Notes under the pieces: generated by a model
Databases searched by the model: none
Seen by the model: the letters and a program-made list of their open reading frames with translations, nothing else
What the model was told of the DNA's origin: nothing
Source of the DNA: Paracoccus sp. M683
GTDB lineage: Bacteria > Pseudomonadota > Alphaproteobacteria > Rhodobacterales > Rhodobacteraceae
Direction of reading: 5' to 3'
Assembly: GCF_007096355.1 (NCBI RefSeq)
Contig: NZ_VKDF01000005.1
Coordinates: forward strand, 124,001-188,000
DNA: 64,000 bases
Part shown: in pieces, positions 45,654-53,419 of the stretch
Position numbering within the stretch: the stretch's first letter is position 1
How the letters are laid out: every line of letters begins with the position of its first letter
Made by a program: the position numbers and the translations under genes

Positions 45654-45821
45654 ATGGCGAAGCCGACGACGATCAAGATCCGCCTGAACTCGACGGCGGG
45701 CACCGGGCATTTCTATGTGACCAAGAAGAACGCCCGCACCATGACCGAAAAGATGACCGTGAACAAATACGATCCGGTCGTCCGCAAGCATGTCGAATAC
45801 AAGGAAGGCAAGATCAAGTAA
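45654..45821 (+). CDS. rpmG: 50S ribosomal protein L33
   Basis: A 55-residue ribosomal protein, [20 protein letters not shown] then YVTKKNAR and [18 protein letters not shown], the alphaproteobacterial L33 form without the zinc cysteines. GGAG lies upstream of the ATG. Monocistronic, ending before a strong intrinsic terminator. Confidence 0.97.
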
Positions 45822-45848
45822 GATCGCGCCCTTCCGTTGACGAACTTG

Positions 45849-45880
45849 AACCGCGCCCTTCCGGCGCGGTTTTTCGTTTT
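45849..45880 (+). terminator. Intrinsic terminator of rpmG
   Basis: A 9-bp GC-rich stem (AACCGCGCC / GGCGCGGTT) with a five-base loop is followed by TTTCGTTTT. Confidence 0.88.
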
Positions 45881-45919
45881 GGCCGTCGGAGGGGCAATGC
45901 AGCGCCTTGGCTGAAATGG

Positions 45920-45944
45920 AAAAGCCGGCCGCATCGCGGCCAGC
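45920..45944 (-). terminator. Terminator of the Hint-protein gene
   Basis: On the minus strand GCTGGCCGC-GAT-GCGGCCGGC forms a 9-bp stem with one G-T pair, followed by TTTT, 34 bases after the Hint gene stop. Confidence 0.75.
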
Positions 45945-45978
45945 CCTGTATTTCGTAATCCAGATTGTCTGGCTTGAC

Positions 45979-47244
45979 CTAGCCGGCCAACTGCTTGCCA
46001 TGCTGCTTGTGTCGCACCGCCAGCTTGCGCGCCATCCGACCCGAGGGCAACGGACGGGCTGCGGGGGGCAGTTCAGTCACCGGGTTGCGGTCGCGCAGAT
46101 CGGGAAACAGGGCAAAGATCTCTTCCCGCGCGGCCGGCCCGACGGTTTTCAGCGCCTCGGGGCCGGTATAAAGCGATTCGGTCTCGGCACCGTCAGAAAC
46201 GACGATCTCGTGGCGGTCGAACAGCATGTGGAAATAGTCGACCTGTTCCAGGTCGGTCGCGATGTCGATGCCGTCCAATTGCAGCAATTGCTTGGCCGCG
46301 ACGAGAACCTCGAAGGTGCCAAACATGCGTTGCGCGATCTTCGAGCGGACCAGGATCCGGTGTTGGGGCGAGACGACAAGATCGCGGCCCGGCGTGTGCT
46401 GGCCAAGCGCGCCCGCGCTGATGCGGATCGGGTGCAGGTTCGGATAGGATTTCAGATGCAGCGCGCCCAGATGGCGCGATCCGATCCACAACAGTGGCTT
46501 CAACCCGTTGTCGCGGGTCCAGATCCGCATGCCAGCGCGCAGGTCCTCGACGGGCATCGGGCCGAACTCGGTCTCGATCATGGTGCCCCGGCCAAAGCAG
46601 GGAAAGCAGGTGCGGTCGGTAAAGACGCTTTTGACGCAGAGCTCATAGCATTTTGGATTCTCGGGGAATTCGACCGATATGATGGGCTTGCTGGTCATCG
46701 CCTCGATCTCGCTGCGCGAGGCGCCCTCGGGCGGGGGCATGATGAACGTGTTGCCCTGATCGTCCTGCATGACGCGAACGGTCGTCACAATGGTCGAGGT
46801 GGTGCCGTCGTCATTCAGCACCGTCACCTCGGTTCCGCGCACCAGAAAGCTGGTATCGACCTTGTAATCCTGACTGTCGCCAGAGGCGGAATGGGTAATG
46901 GTTTCGGAATAACGCGTATTGTCGTGGTTGATGACGCCGTCGCCATTGCGGTCGTTCATCGTCACCTGCTCCAGATCGCGATACAGCGGATCATCGGCAT
47001 TGCCATAGGTCTGGCCGCCAATCGTGCCGACGGCCCGCTCGGCCTCCCAACTGCGCTCGTTCACGTCCATCTCGGGCAGCTTGCCGATATAGATCATGTT
47101 CTCGCAGCCCGGCCCATCGGGGCCGCAGCAGCAGTCATCGTGCCCGCCGCCACCATGCCCGCCGCCGCCATGGTTGCCACCGCCATGGCCGCCTCCGCCA
47201 AAGCGCGTGGCGTCACCTTCATTCGAACCGTGATTGTTGCTCAT
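45979..47244 (-). CDS. Hint (hedgehog/intein)-domain protein with His/Gly/Cys-rich N-terminus
   Basis: A 421-residue protein. Residues 15-40 are a His/Gly repeat ending in DDCCC, a likely metal-binding patch. Residues 98-109 (DRNGDGVINHD) form an EF-hand-like calcium loop. From C216 a Hint domain runs to about residue 360: CFGRGTMIETEFGPMPVEDLRAGMRIWTRD, then ISAGALG, LVVSPQHRILV and YFHMLFDRHEIV. Such Rhodobacteraceae proteins are thought to self-cleave and many are secreted; no N-terminal signal peptide is visible. There is no ribosome-binding sequence at its ATG, and a long AT-rich leader lies upstream. Confidence 0.9.
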   Translation of the reverse strand: MSNNHGSNEGDATRFGGGGHGGGNHGGGGHGGGGHDDCCCGPDGPGCENMIYIGKLPEMDVNERSWEAERAVGTIGGQTYGNADDPLYRDLEQVTMNDRNGDGVINHDNTRYSETITHSASGDSQDYKVDTSFLVRGTEVTVLNDDGTTSTIVTTVRVMQDDQGNTFIMPPPEGASRSEIEAMTSKPIISVEFPENPKCYELCVKSVFTDRTCFPCFGRGTMIETEFGPMPVEDLRAGMRIWTRDNGLKPLLWIGSRHLGALHLKSYPNLHPIRISAGALGQHTPGRDLVVSPQHRILVRSKIAQRMFGTFEVLVAAKQLLQLDGIDIATDLEQVDYFHMLFDRHEIVVSDGAETESLYTGPEALKTVGPAAREEIFALFPDLRDRNPVTELPPAARPLPSGRMARKLAVRHKQHGKQLAG

Positions 47245-47601
47245 GATAAAAATACACTCGTTAATGCCAATTGGGGATGACCCCGTTCCAATGAACCGGA
47301 CCCGTCATCCACCCATCGGCCTGGCGATCCGGTGCCCCTGAATTTGGCACCCACCTGAACCAGTCGGGAGAAGCCGGGTGACAGCCCCTCTGGTCCCTGG
47401 AAACCAAAGAGCGGCGATCGGCTGCCTTAGGGGCAGAACAACGACAAAGTTAACGGGGCCGCAACGGCGATTTCCAAACTGCGAAGTTTAAAATATTAAA
47501 AATCAATTGGTTATAATAAAATACAATCTAAGATAGGCAAAAATGTGTTAACCTTACCTGATGGTTGAGCAAGGTTGCGCCGAACTGAAAGGTGCAAATG
47601 A
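47245..47601 (-). promoter_or_regulatory. Long upstream region of the Hint-protein gene
   Basis: About 360 bases without a gene. The part nearest the Hint gene (47245-47450) is GC-rich with several short complementary stretches and could be a structured 5' leader; the far part (47485-47560) is very AT-rich, with a run of TTAAAATATTAAAAATCAA type sequence suited to a promoter or a nucleoid-protein site. No known riboswitch was recognised. Confidence 0.4.
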
Positions 47602-47630
47602 ACAAGGCCGGGCTGATGGCCCGGCCTTGT
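47602..47630 (-). terminator. Terminator of the Bax-inhibitor-1 family gene
   Basis: A perfect 12-bp stem (ACAAGGCCGGGC / GCCCGGCCTTGT) with a five-base loop lies 26 bases after the stop of the leftward gene; no long T-run follows. Confidence 0.7.
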
Positions 47631-47655
47631 CGATTCGGTTCAGTTGGTCCTGCGA

Positions 47656-48405
47656 TCACTCGCGCGACTGGCCCATGAATTGCAGCAGGAACATGAACAG
47701 ATTCAGGAAATCCAGATACAGCTGCAAGGCGCCCATGATGGCCGACTTGCCCAGGAAATCACTGTTCGAGCTGGCCAGAGCCAGATAGGTGTTCTTGATG
47801 TTCTGCGTGTCATAGGCGGTCAGCGCGGCGAACAGCAGCACGCCGATCGCCGAGATCGCGAATTGCATCGCCGATGATTGCAGGAAGATGTTCACCACCA
47901 TCGCCACGATCAGGCCGATCAGGCCCATCATCAGGAAGGTGCGCATTCCCGACAGGTCGCGCTTGGTCGTATAACCGTAAAGCGACAGCCCCGCGAACGA
48001 GATCGCGGTGATCAGGAAGGTCTGCACGATCGAATAAGGCGTATAGACCAGGAAAATCGAGCTGATCGACAGGCCCATCAGCGCGGCGAAGGCGTAAAAC
48101 ACCATGGTCGCGGCCCCGGTGGACAGCCGGTTCAGCGCGGCGCCAAAACCAAAGACCACCAGCAGCGGGGCAAACATGATCACCCATTTCAGCGGCGAGC
48201 CATAAATCGCATAGCCCAGCTGGGTTGCGGTGCCGTCGGGGCCGACGGCCAACGAGCTGACGCCCCAGGCAAAAGCGGCTGTCACCGCCATGCCGATAGC
48301 CATCAGGCTGTAGACCTTGCTCATATAGGCCCGCAGGCCTTCGTCGATCGCCGCCGAGCGGGTCGCACTGCCCGTTCCGGTTCGGATCGTGTTGAAATCT
48401 GCCAT
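47656..48405 (-). CDS. Bax inhibitor-1/YccA family membrane protein
   Basis: A 249-residue protein with seven predicted helices and the BI-1 signatures YMSKVYSLMAIGMAVTAAFAWG near the N-terminus, ALMGLSISSIFLVYT, YGYTTKRDLSGMRTFL and ALTAYDTQNIKNTYL. Family members are pH- or calcium-sensitive leak channels or interact with FtsH. GGGAG precedes the ATG. Monocistronic. Confidence 0.95.
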   Translation of the reverse strand: MADFNTIRTGTGSATRSAAIDEGLRAYMSKVYSLMAIGMAVTAAFAWGVSSLAVGPDGTATQLGYAIYGSPLKWVIMFAPLLVVFGFGAALNRLSTGAATMVFYAFAALMGLSISSIFLVYTPYSIVQTFLITAISFAGLSLYGYTTKRDLSGMRTFLMMGLIGLIVAMVVNIFLQSSAMQFAISAIGVLLFAALTAYDTQNIKNTYLALASSNSDFLGKSAIMGALQLYLDFLNLFMFLLQFMGQSRE

Positions 48406-48538
48406 CGAAATCTCCCTCAGCGAAGGCGGGACATGGCATGGCCATATCCCAATCAGTCATGTCGGAATATTGGCAGAGTTGGTCGACATTTCAATGCTGC
48501 AACCGCCTGAAACGCCGCTCTGACCGCTAAAATTCGCG

Positions 48539-49510
48539 TCATTCGATCCGTATGATCACCTTTCCGGTGGTCTTGCGGCTTTCCAGCAGGCGATAGCCCT
48601 CGGCGATCTGATCCAGACCCAGAACCTCTCCGGCATGGGGGCGCAACTGCCCGGCGGCATACATGTCGAACAGCTGGGTCAGGCTGTCGCGCAGGGCCTT
48701 CGGATCCAGCAGGCGATAGCCGCCCCAGTAAAAGCCGTGGATCGCGATGTTCTTGACCAGCGCGTGATTCAGCGGCAGGCGCGGCGGCTTGCCACCCGCA
48801 AAGCCGATGACCAGGAACCGCCCGCCACGTTTCAGCGCGCCAAAGGCGGCCAGGCCCGGCTCGGCCCCGACCGGGTCATAGACCAGATCGACCCCGCCCA
48901 GATCGCGCAGCGCCTGTTTCAGGTCGGGCGTGGCATCGCTGTCGATCATCTCATCCGCGCCGGCCTCTGCCACGACGCGCAGCCGGTCGGCCCCACGGGC
49001 CACGCCGATGACGCGCGCGCCAAGGGCACGGCCAATCTGCACCGCTGTCAGGCCGACCCCGCCCGCGGCGCCCAGGACGACCAGCGTTTCGCCCGCCCGC
49101 AGCCCGCCGCGGCCCACCAGCGCCAGATGGCTGGTGCCATAGGCCACCTGGAACCCCGCCGCGTCCTCGAAGGTCATGACATCGGGGATACGCAGGCAGG
49201 CCTCCGGCGGCACGGCGATCACCTGGGCCATCGTGCCCCGCGCCCCCACGGCGACGCGGTCACCCGCCGCCAGCCCGCTGCCCGGCGGCGCGGCGATGAC
49301 CTCGCCCGCGCCTTCCAGGCCGGGTATGAAAGGAAAGGGTTCGGCCTCTTGATACTGGCCCCGGCTTTTCAGGATGTCGGCGAAATTCAGCGCCGCTGCC
49401 CGCATCCGCACCAGAACCTGACCCTCGGTGGCGACCGGCGCGGGCACATGCAGCACCTGTGGCAGTGATTCGGTTTCGGGAACCTGAGCAATTCGAATGT
49501 CTTCCATCAT
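48539..49510 (-). CDS. NADPH:quinone oxidoreductase-like MDR protein
   Basis: A 323-residue zinc-independent MDR. The GroES-like half has VLVRMRAAALNFADILKSRGQYQ and FIPGLEGAGEV; the cofactor half has VLGAAGGVGLTAVQIGRALGARVIGVARG. The C-terminal HAGEVLGLDQIAEGYRLLESRKTTGKVII is typical of quinone reductases. Translation may begin at ATG 49510 or 49507. Divergent from an XRE regulator; the intergenic region carries a TTGTCC-N4-GGACAA palindrome. Confidence 0.92.
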   Translation of the reverse strand: MMEDIRIAQVPETESLPQVLHVPAPVATEGQVLVRMRAAALNFADILKSRGQYQEAEPFPFIPGLEGAGEVIAAPPGSGLAAGDRVAVGARGTMAQVIAVPPEACLRIPDVMTFEDAAGFQVAYGTSHLALVGRGGLRAGETLVVLGAAGGVGLTAVQIGRALGARVIGVARGADRLRVVAEAGADEMIDSDATPDLKQALRDLGGVDLVYDPVGAEPGLAAFGALKRGGRFLVIGFAGGKPPRLPLNHALVKNIAIHGFYWGGYRLLDPKALRDSLTQLFDMYAAGQLRPHAGEVLGLDQIAEGYRLLESRKTTGKVIIRIE

Positions 49511-49522
49511 CGCTTTCCAATA

Positions 49523-49538
49523 TTGTCCATTTGGACAA
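49523..49538. promoter_or_regulatory. Palindromic operator upstream of the quinone reductase gene
   Basis: TTGTCC-ATTT-GGACAA is a perfect inverted repeat 12 bases before the reductase start. A second, looser repeat, CTGACC-N9-GGTCAG, lies at 49583-49603. The responsible regulator is not evident. Confidence 0.55.
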
Positions 49539-49684
49539 GTGCGCGGATGTCCGCGCGCGAACAGTTGCAGTTTGCGCAGCTTCTGACCTGTCTTTTTGGT
49601 CAGGAACGGCAGGGAGGGCCATCATCGTTGTCGAAAAACGAGCCGGGCTGGGCTACTGCCCTCATAGATTGAGTGAGGTGACTT

Positions 49685-50044
49685 ATGAAGCACGGTGTAG
49701 ATGTTCATGTCGGCAAGCGTATCCGTCATCGTCGGTGGATGATAGGTATGACACAACAGCAGCTGGCCGAGGCTGTGGGAATCAAATTCCAGCAGATTCA
49801 GAAGTATGAGACCGGGATGAACCGGGTTTCGGCTTCGCGTCTGTGGGATATCGGGCTGGCGCTTGAGGTGCCGGTCAGCTTCTTCTTTGACGGGCTGCAC
49901 GAAGACGTGGGCACGGCCGAGATCGAAGGCGATATCCTGGGCGACAAGGAAGCGCTGCAACTGGTGCGTGCGTATTACGCCATGCCGGTCGCACAGCGCC
50001 GCCAGATCTTCGAACTGGCGCGGGTCCTGTCGGACGCCGCCTGA
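49685..50044 (+). CDS. XRE-family transcriptional regulator
   Basis: A 119-residue DNA-binding protein. The helix-turn-helix GKRIRHRRWMIGMTQQQLAEAVGIKFQQIQKYETGMNRVSASRLWDIGLALEVPVSFFFDGL covers the first 70 residues, followed by a short helical tail (KEALQLVRAYYAMPVAQRRQIFELARVL). This architecture is common and conserved in Rhodobacteraceae; targets are unknown. Confidence 0.93.
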   Translation: MKHGVDVHVGKRIRHRRWMIGMTQQQLAEAVGIKFQQIQKYETGMNRVSASRLWDIGLALEVPVSFFFDGLHEDVGTAEIEGDILGDKEALQLVRAYYAMPVAQRRQIFELARVLSDAA

Positions 50045-50152
50045 AAGCGCCGCGGCACATCTGATGATTAGGGCGCAGGCAACAGCGCCCTTCATCTTCC
50101 AAGATGCTGTCGCATGAATTAAGCCAGCCACGTATCCAGAACGGAGCGGGGC

Positions 50153-50941
50153 ATGGCAGACAGCAACGACGACATCATTGTCACCGCGCATCTGATGGCG
50201 GATGCGGCCCGCGCCGCGATCCTGCCTTATTTCCGCGCCGGTGACTTGCAGTCAGACAACAAGCGACAGATCGGGTTCGACCCGGTGACCGAGGCCGACC
50301 GCGCCGCGGAACGCGCCATGCGCGCCGTTCTGGCGCAGCGGCGGCCCGGCGATGCCATCATCGGCGAAGAATATGGCGACAGCGCCGGCAGCAGCGGCCT
50401 GTCCTGGATCCTCGACCCCATCGACGGCACGCGCGCGTTCATCAGCGGCGCGACAAGCTGGGGTGTCCTGATTGGCCTGGCCGATGCATCTGGTCTGATC
50501 TACGGGATCATCGACCAGCCCTATATCGGCGAACGGTTCGAGGGCGGTCTGGGCGTGTCGCGACTGACGGGCCCGCGCGGCGAACAGGCCTTGCGCGTCC
50601 GGCGCGGCGTGGCGCTGGACCAGGCGACGCTGATGACCACCTTCCCCGAGGTCGGCACGGCGGACGAAGGCGCGGCCTTTCGCCGGGTGGCGGCGCAGGT
50701 GCGGCTGACGCGCTATGGTCTGGACTGCTATGCCTATGCCTTGCTGGCGCTTGGCCAGATCGACCTGGTGATCGAGGCCGGCTTGCAGCCCTATGACATC
50801 GCCGGCCCTCTGGCGGTGGTGCAGGCGGCGGGGGGCATCGTCACCGACTGGCAGGGCGGATCGGCCGAGGCTGGCGGTCGTGTCATTGCTGCCGCATCGC
50901 CGGAAATTCATGCCGCCGCATTGGATTTGTTGCGCGGCTGA
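50153..50941 (+). CDS. Inositol-monophosphatase-family phosphatase (histidinol-phosphatase HisN type)
   Basis: A 262-residue Mg-dependent phosphatase. The metal motifs are GFDPVTEADRAAE, IGEEYG and ILDPIDGTRAFISG, with the second motif LQPYDIAGPLAVVQAAGG. The IDGTRAFISG variant is typical of the HisN branch that dephosphorylates histidinol phosphate. It is followed by mgtE 40 bases downstream. Confidence 0.88.
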   Translation: MADSNDDIIVTAHLMADAARAAILPYFRAGDLQSDNKRQIGFDPVTEADRAAERAMRAVLAQRRPGDAIIGEEYGDSAGSSGLSWILDPIDGTRAFISGATSWGVLIGLADASGLIYGIIDQPYIGERFEGGLGVSRLTGPRGEQALRVRRGVALDQATLMTTFPEVGTADEGAAFRRVAAQVRLTRYGLDCYAYALLALGQIDLVIEAGLQPYDIAGPLAVVQAAGGIVTDWQGGSAEAGGRVIAAASPEIHAAALDLLRG

Positions 50942-50981
50942 CGTAAATCCGCCTAGTCATCGCAGGCAAAGGGAGGCGCGC

Positions 50982-52373
50982 ATGTCCGATCAGATTACCG
51001 AACCGGCCCCCCAGGATGACGAGGACGAGGATTTCACCCCTCGCCGCGAATTGCTGCGCCAGATCGACGAGGCGCTGGATGCCGAGGATGGCACCCGGCT
51101 GGAACAGCTGCTTGAACCGATGCATGCGGCCGATATCGCCGATATCATCGAACGCCTGACCCCGGCCGAGCGGCGCACCTTCCTGCGGCTTTACTCGATC
51201 GAGATGGACGGCGAGATCCTGACCGAGATCGACGAGGCGATCCGCGACGAGGTGATCGAGGCGCTGCCCAAAGAGGTGCTGGCAGAGGCCGTCCGAGAGA
51301 TGGACAGCGACGATGTCGTCGACCTTGTCGAGGACATGGACGAGGGCGAGCGCGAAGAGATCCTGTCCGCGCTGGACGAGGCCGACCGGATCGCGGTCGA
51401 ACAGTCGCTGACCTATCCCGAATATTCTGCTGGCCGCCTGATGCAATCCGAGGTGGTGACCGCACCACCGCATTGGACCGTGGGCGAGACCATCGACTTT
51501 CTGCGGGCCGAGGAATGGCTGCCCGAACAGTTCTATCACATCGTTCTGGTCGATCCGCGCCGCCATCCGATCGGCTATGTCGCGCTTGGCCGGCTGCTGT
51601 CATCGGGCCGCAGGGTCAGGCTGACCGACATCACCGAGGACAGTTTCCGCACCATCGACGCCACGGCCGACGAAGGCGACGTGGCCTATGCCTTCAACCA
51701 GTATCACCTGATTTCAGCGCCGGTGGTGGACGGTGACGACCGGCTGGTCGGCGTGATCACCATCGACGACGCCATGTCGGTTCTGGACGAGGAACATGAA
51801 GAGGACATTCTGCGTCTGGCCGGCGTGGGCGAGGAATCGGCGATCACCGACAGCGTGTTGGAAACGCTGCGGCAGCGCCTGCCCTGGCTGGCAGTGAACC
51901 TTGCGACGGCCATTGCTGCCTCGCTGGTCATTGCCATCTTCGAGGATACGATCAGCGCCATTGTCGCGCTTGCGGTGCTGATGCCCATCGTCGCCTCGAT
52001 GGGCGGCAATGCCGGCACCCAGACGCTGACCGTGGCGGTGCGCGCGCTGGCCACGAAAAGCCTGTCGGGCGGCAATGTCATGCGCGTCGTCTGGCGCGAG
52101 GCGATCGTGGGCCTTCTGAACGGGCTGGCATTCGCCGTGGTCATGGGAATCGTCGCCTGGCTCTGGTTCGGCGGCGCTGCTTTGGCGGCGGTCATCGGCA
52201 TCGCCATGATCGTGAACCTGGCCATCGCCGCACTGGCCGGCATTCTGGTGCCGCTGGCGCTGGAAAAGGCGGGGGCCGACCCGGCGCTGGCCTCGGGGAC
52301 ATTCGTGACCACGGTGACCGATGTGGTCGGCTTTTTCGCCTTTCTGGGGCTGGCCTCGGCGGTGTTGCTGTGA
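50982..52373 (+). CDS. mgtE: Magnesium transporter MgtE
   Basis: A 463-residue Mg2+ channel. An acidic N-terminal tail leads into the MgtE-N superhelix (LLEPMHAADIADIIERL, DDVVDLVEDMDEGEREEIL), two CBS domains (about 140-265) and five transmembrane helices with the pore motif MPIVASMGGNAGTQTLTVAVRALA. GGGAGG precedes the ATG. The stop overlaps the next GTG start. Confidence 0.96.
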   Translation: MSDQITEPAPQDDEDEDFTPRRELLRQIDEALDAEDGTRLEQLLEPMHAADIADIIERLTPAERRTFLRLYSIEMDGEILTEIDEAIRDEVIEALPKEVLAEAVREMDSDDVVDLVEDMDEGEREEILSALDEADRIAVEQSLTYPEYSAGRLMQSEVVTAPPHWTVGETIDFLRAEEWLPEQFYHIVLVDPRRHPIGYVALGRLLSSGRRVRLTDITEDSFRTIDATADEGDVAYAFNQYHLISAPVVDGDDRLVGVITIDDAMSVLDEEHEEDILRLAGVGEESAITDSVLETLRQRLPWLAVNLATAIAASLVIAIFEDTISAIVALAVLMPIVASMGGNAGTQTLTVAVRALATKSLSGGNVMRVVWREAIVGLLNGLAFAVVMGIVAWLWFGGAALAAVIGIAMIVNLAIAALAGILVPLALEKAGADPALASGTFVTTVTDVVGFFAFLGLASAVLL

Positions 52374-52912
52374 CCCAGGCCGCGCTTAAGGCCGCCTTGC
52401 GCGCGCAGGCGCTGGCCGCGCGCGGGCAGGGCGGCGACCCGGCCGGGATAGACGCACAGCTGTCCGCCGCGCTTGCGCCTTTCGCCGGGCAGGTGTTGTC
52501 AGGCTATTGGCCCATGCGGGCCGAGGCCGATCCCCGCGCCGCGATGGCAGCGCATCCTGGGCCGGTCTGCCTGCCGGTAGTGACGGGCAAGGCCGTTCCA
52601 CTGATCTTTCGTGCCTGGGATGGCGGGGCGCTGGTTGGCGGCCCCTTCGGCACCTCGCATCCGCCCGAGGATGCGGCGCTGCTGACCCCGCAGGTGCTGA
52701 TCGTGCCGCTGGCCGCGTTTGACCGGTCGGGCAACCGCATCGGATATGGCGGCGGCTATTACGACCGGACCTTGCAGCAGCTGCGCGCCTTGGGGCCGGT
52801 GACTGCGATCGGTCTGGCCTTTGCGGCGCAGGAACTGCCGGCCATCCCGGCCGAACCTTTCGATCAGCCACTGGATCTGGTCGTGACCGAACGGGAATAT
52901 ATCAAGATCTAG
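52370..52912 (+). CDS. 5-formyltetrahydrofolate cyclo-ligase
   Basis: A 180-residue enzyme converting 5-formyl-THF to 5,10-methenyl-THF with ATP. The conserved segments are YWPMRAEADPRAAM, LIVPLAAFDRSGNRIGYGGGYYDRTL and IGLAFAAQEL. It starts with GTG at 52370, overlapping the mgtE stop (GTGA). Length is normal. Confidence 0.94.
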   Translation: MTQAALKAALRAQALAARGQGGDPAGIDAQLSAALAPFAGQVLSGYWPMRAEADPRAAMAAHPGPVCLPVVTGKAVPLIFRAWDGGALVGGPFGTSHPPEDAALLTPQVLIVPLAAFDRSGNRIGYGGGYYDRTLQQLRALGPVTAIGLAFAAQELPAIPAEPFDQPLDLVVTEREYIKI

Positions 52913-53011
52913 CGGTCGCTTCGATGCCGGCGAATAATTTTTGCCGGGTCGCCGTGGTCTGGCTGTCACATTGCCTTCACGGATTATCGGGCCGTTTCGG
53001 GGGGGCAAATC

Positions 53012-53032
53012 GGTGGATAACCCTGTGGAAAG
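53012..53032 (+). promoter_or_regulatory. Possible DnaA-box-like pair upstream of nrdJ
   Basis: GGTGGATAA (53012-53020) differs by one base from the TGTGNATAA form of the DnaA box, and TGTGGAAAG (53024-53032) resembles it more loosely. Two neighbouring near-matches ahead of a ribonucleotide reductase gene are suggestive only. Confidence 0.25.
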
Positions 53033-53084
53033 AAGGTGAATCCCCGGCGCGAAACCTGCCAATTCATTGAAATTTTAGGCTTTG

Positions 53085-53099
53085 TTAATTCTTCATTAA
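53085..53099 (+). promoter_or_regulatory. CtrA-type binding site upstream of nrdJ
   Basis: TTAA-TTCTTCA-TTAA is a perfect match to the TTAA-N7-TTAA consensus of the cell-cycle regulator CtrA, about 320 bases before the nrdJ start. A site this simple can occur by chance, though less often in GC-rich DNA. Confidence 0.45.
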
Positions 53100-53208
53100 G
53101 CTTTCGAGTCGCGGCGGTGCAGCATTCGGGGGCGATGCTTGGCCATCGGCTTGTCAACAGAAAAGACCGCTCACGAGATGTAAAAAATCTGTTGAAAGCG
53201 GCGTCAAG

Positions 53209-53256
53209 ACACGTCAGTTTGTGTGTTGCAGCCAAGGCGCACACAATATCTGGTGG
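53209..53256 (+). promoter_or_regulatory. Tandem NrdR-box-like sites and nrdJ promoter
   Basis: ACACGTCAGTTTGTGT (53209-53224) and ACACAATATCTGGTGG (53241-53256) resemble the NrdR consensus ACACWATATWTWGTGT, the second at 13 of 16 positions, and are 32 bp apart, an integral number of helical turns as usual for NrdR. A candidate promoter, TTGCAG (53226-53231), 16 bases, TATCTG (53248-53253), overlaps the second box, consistent with repression when dATP/ATP-bound NrdR is active. Confidence 0.6.
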
Positions 53257-53419
53257 CGATCCAAGATCACCAAGGGCGCGGCACGGCGGCTTCAGTATCA
53301 GAGACCGGATCAGGCTATCGGTGCCTGAGCGACCCTGCATTCGCGGGGGCGGTGGCTGGACTCGCAGTGTGTGACACGCATCCCCGGAACGGGGGGCACA
53401 GGGACAGAAGAGGGCAGGC

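Noticed and set aside
52913-53419. Cobalamin riboswitch upstream of nrdJ
   Set aside because: Expected for a B12-dependent enzyme's relatives, but I could not find the B12-box-type consensus or the conserved stem pattern; the motifs there fit protein regulators instead.
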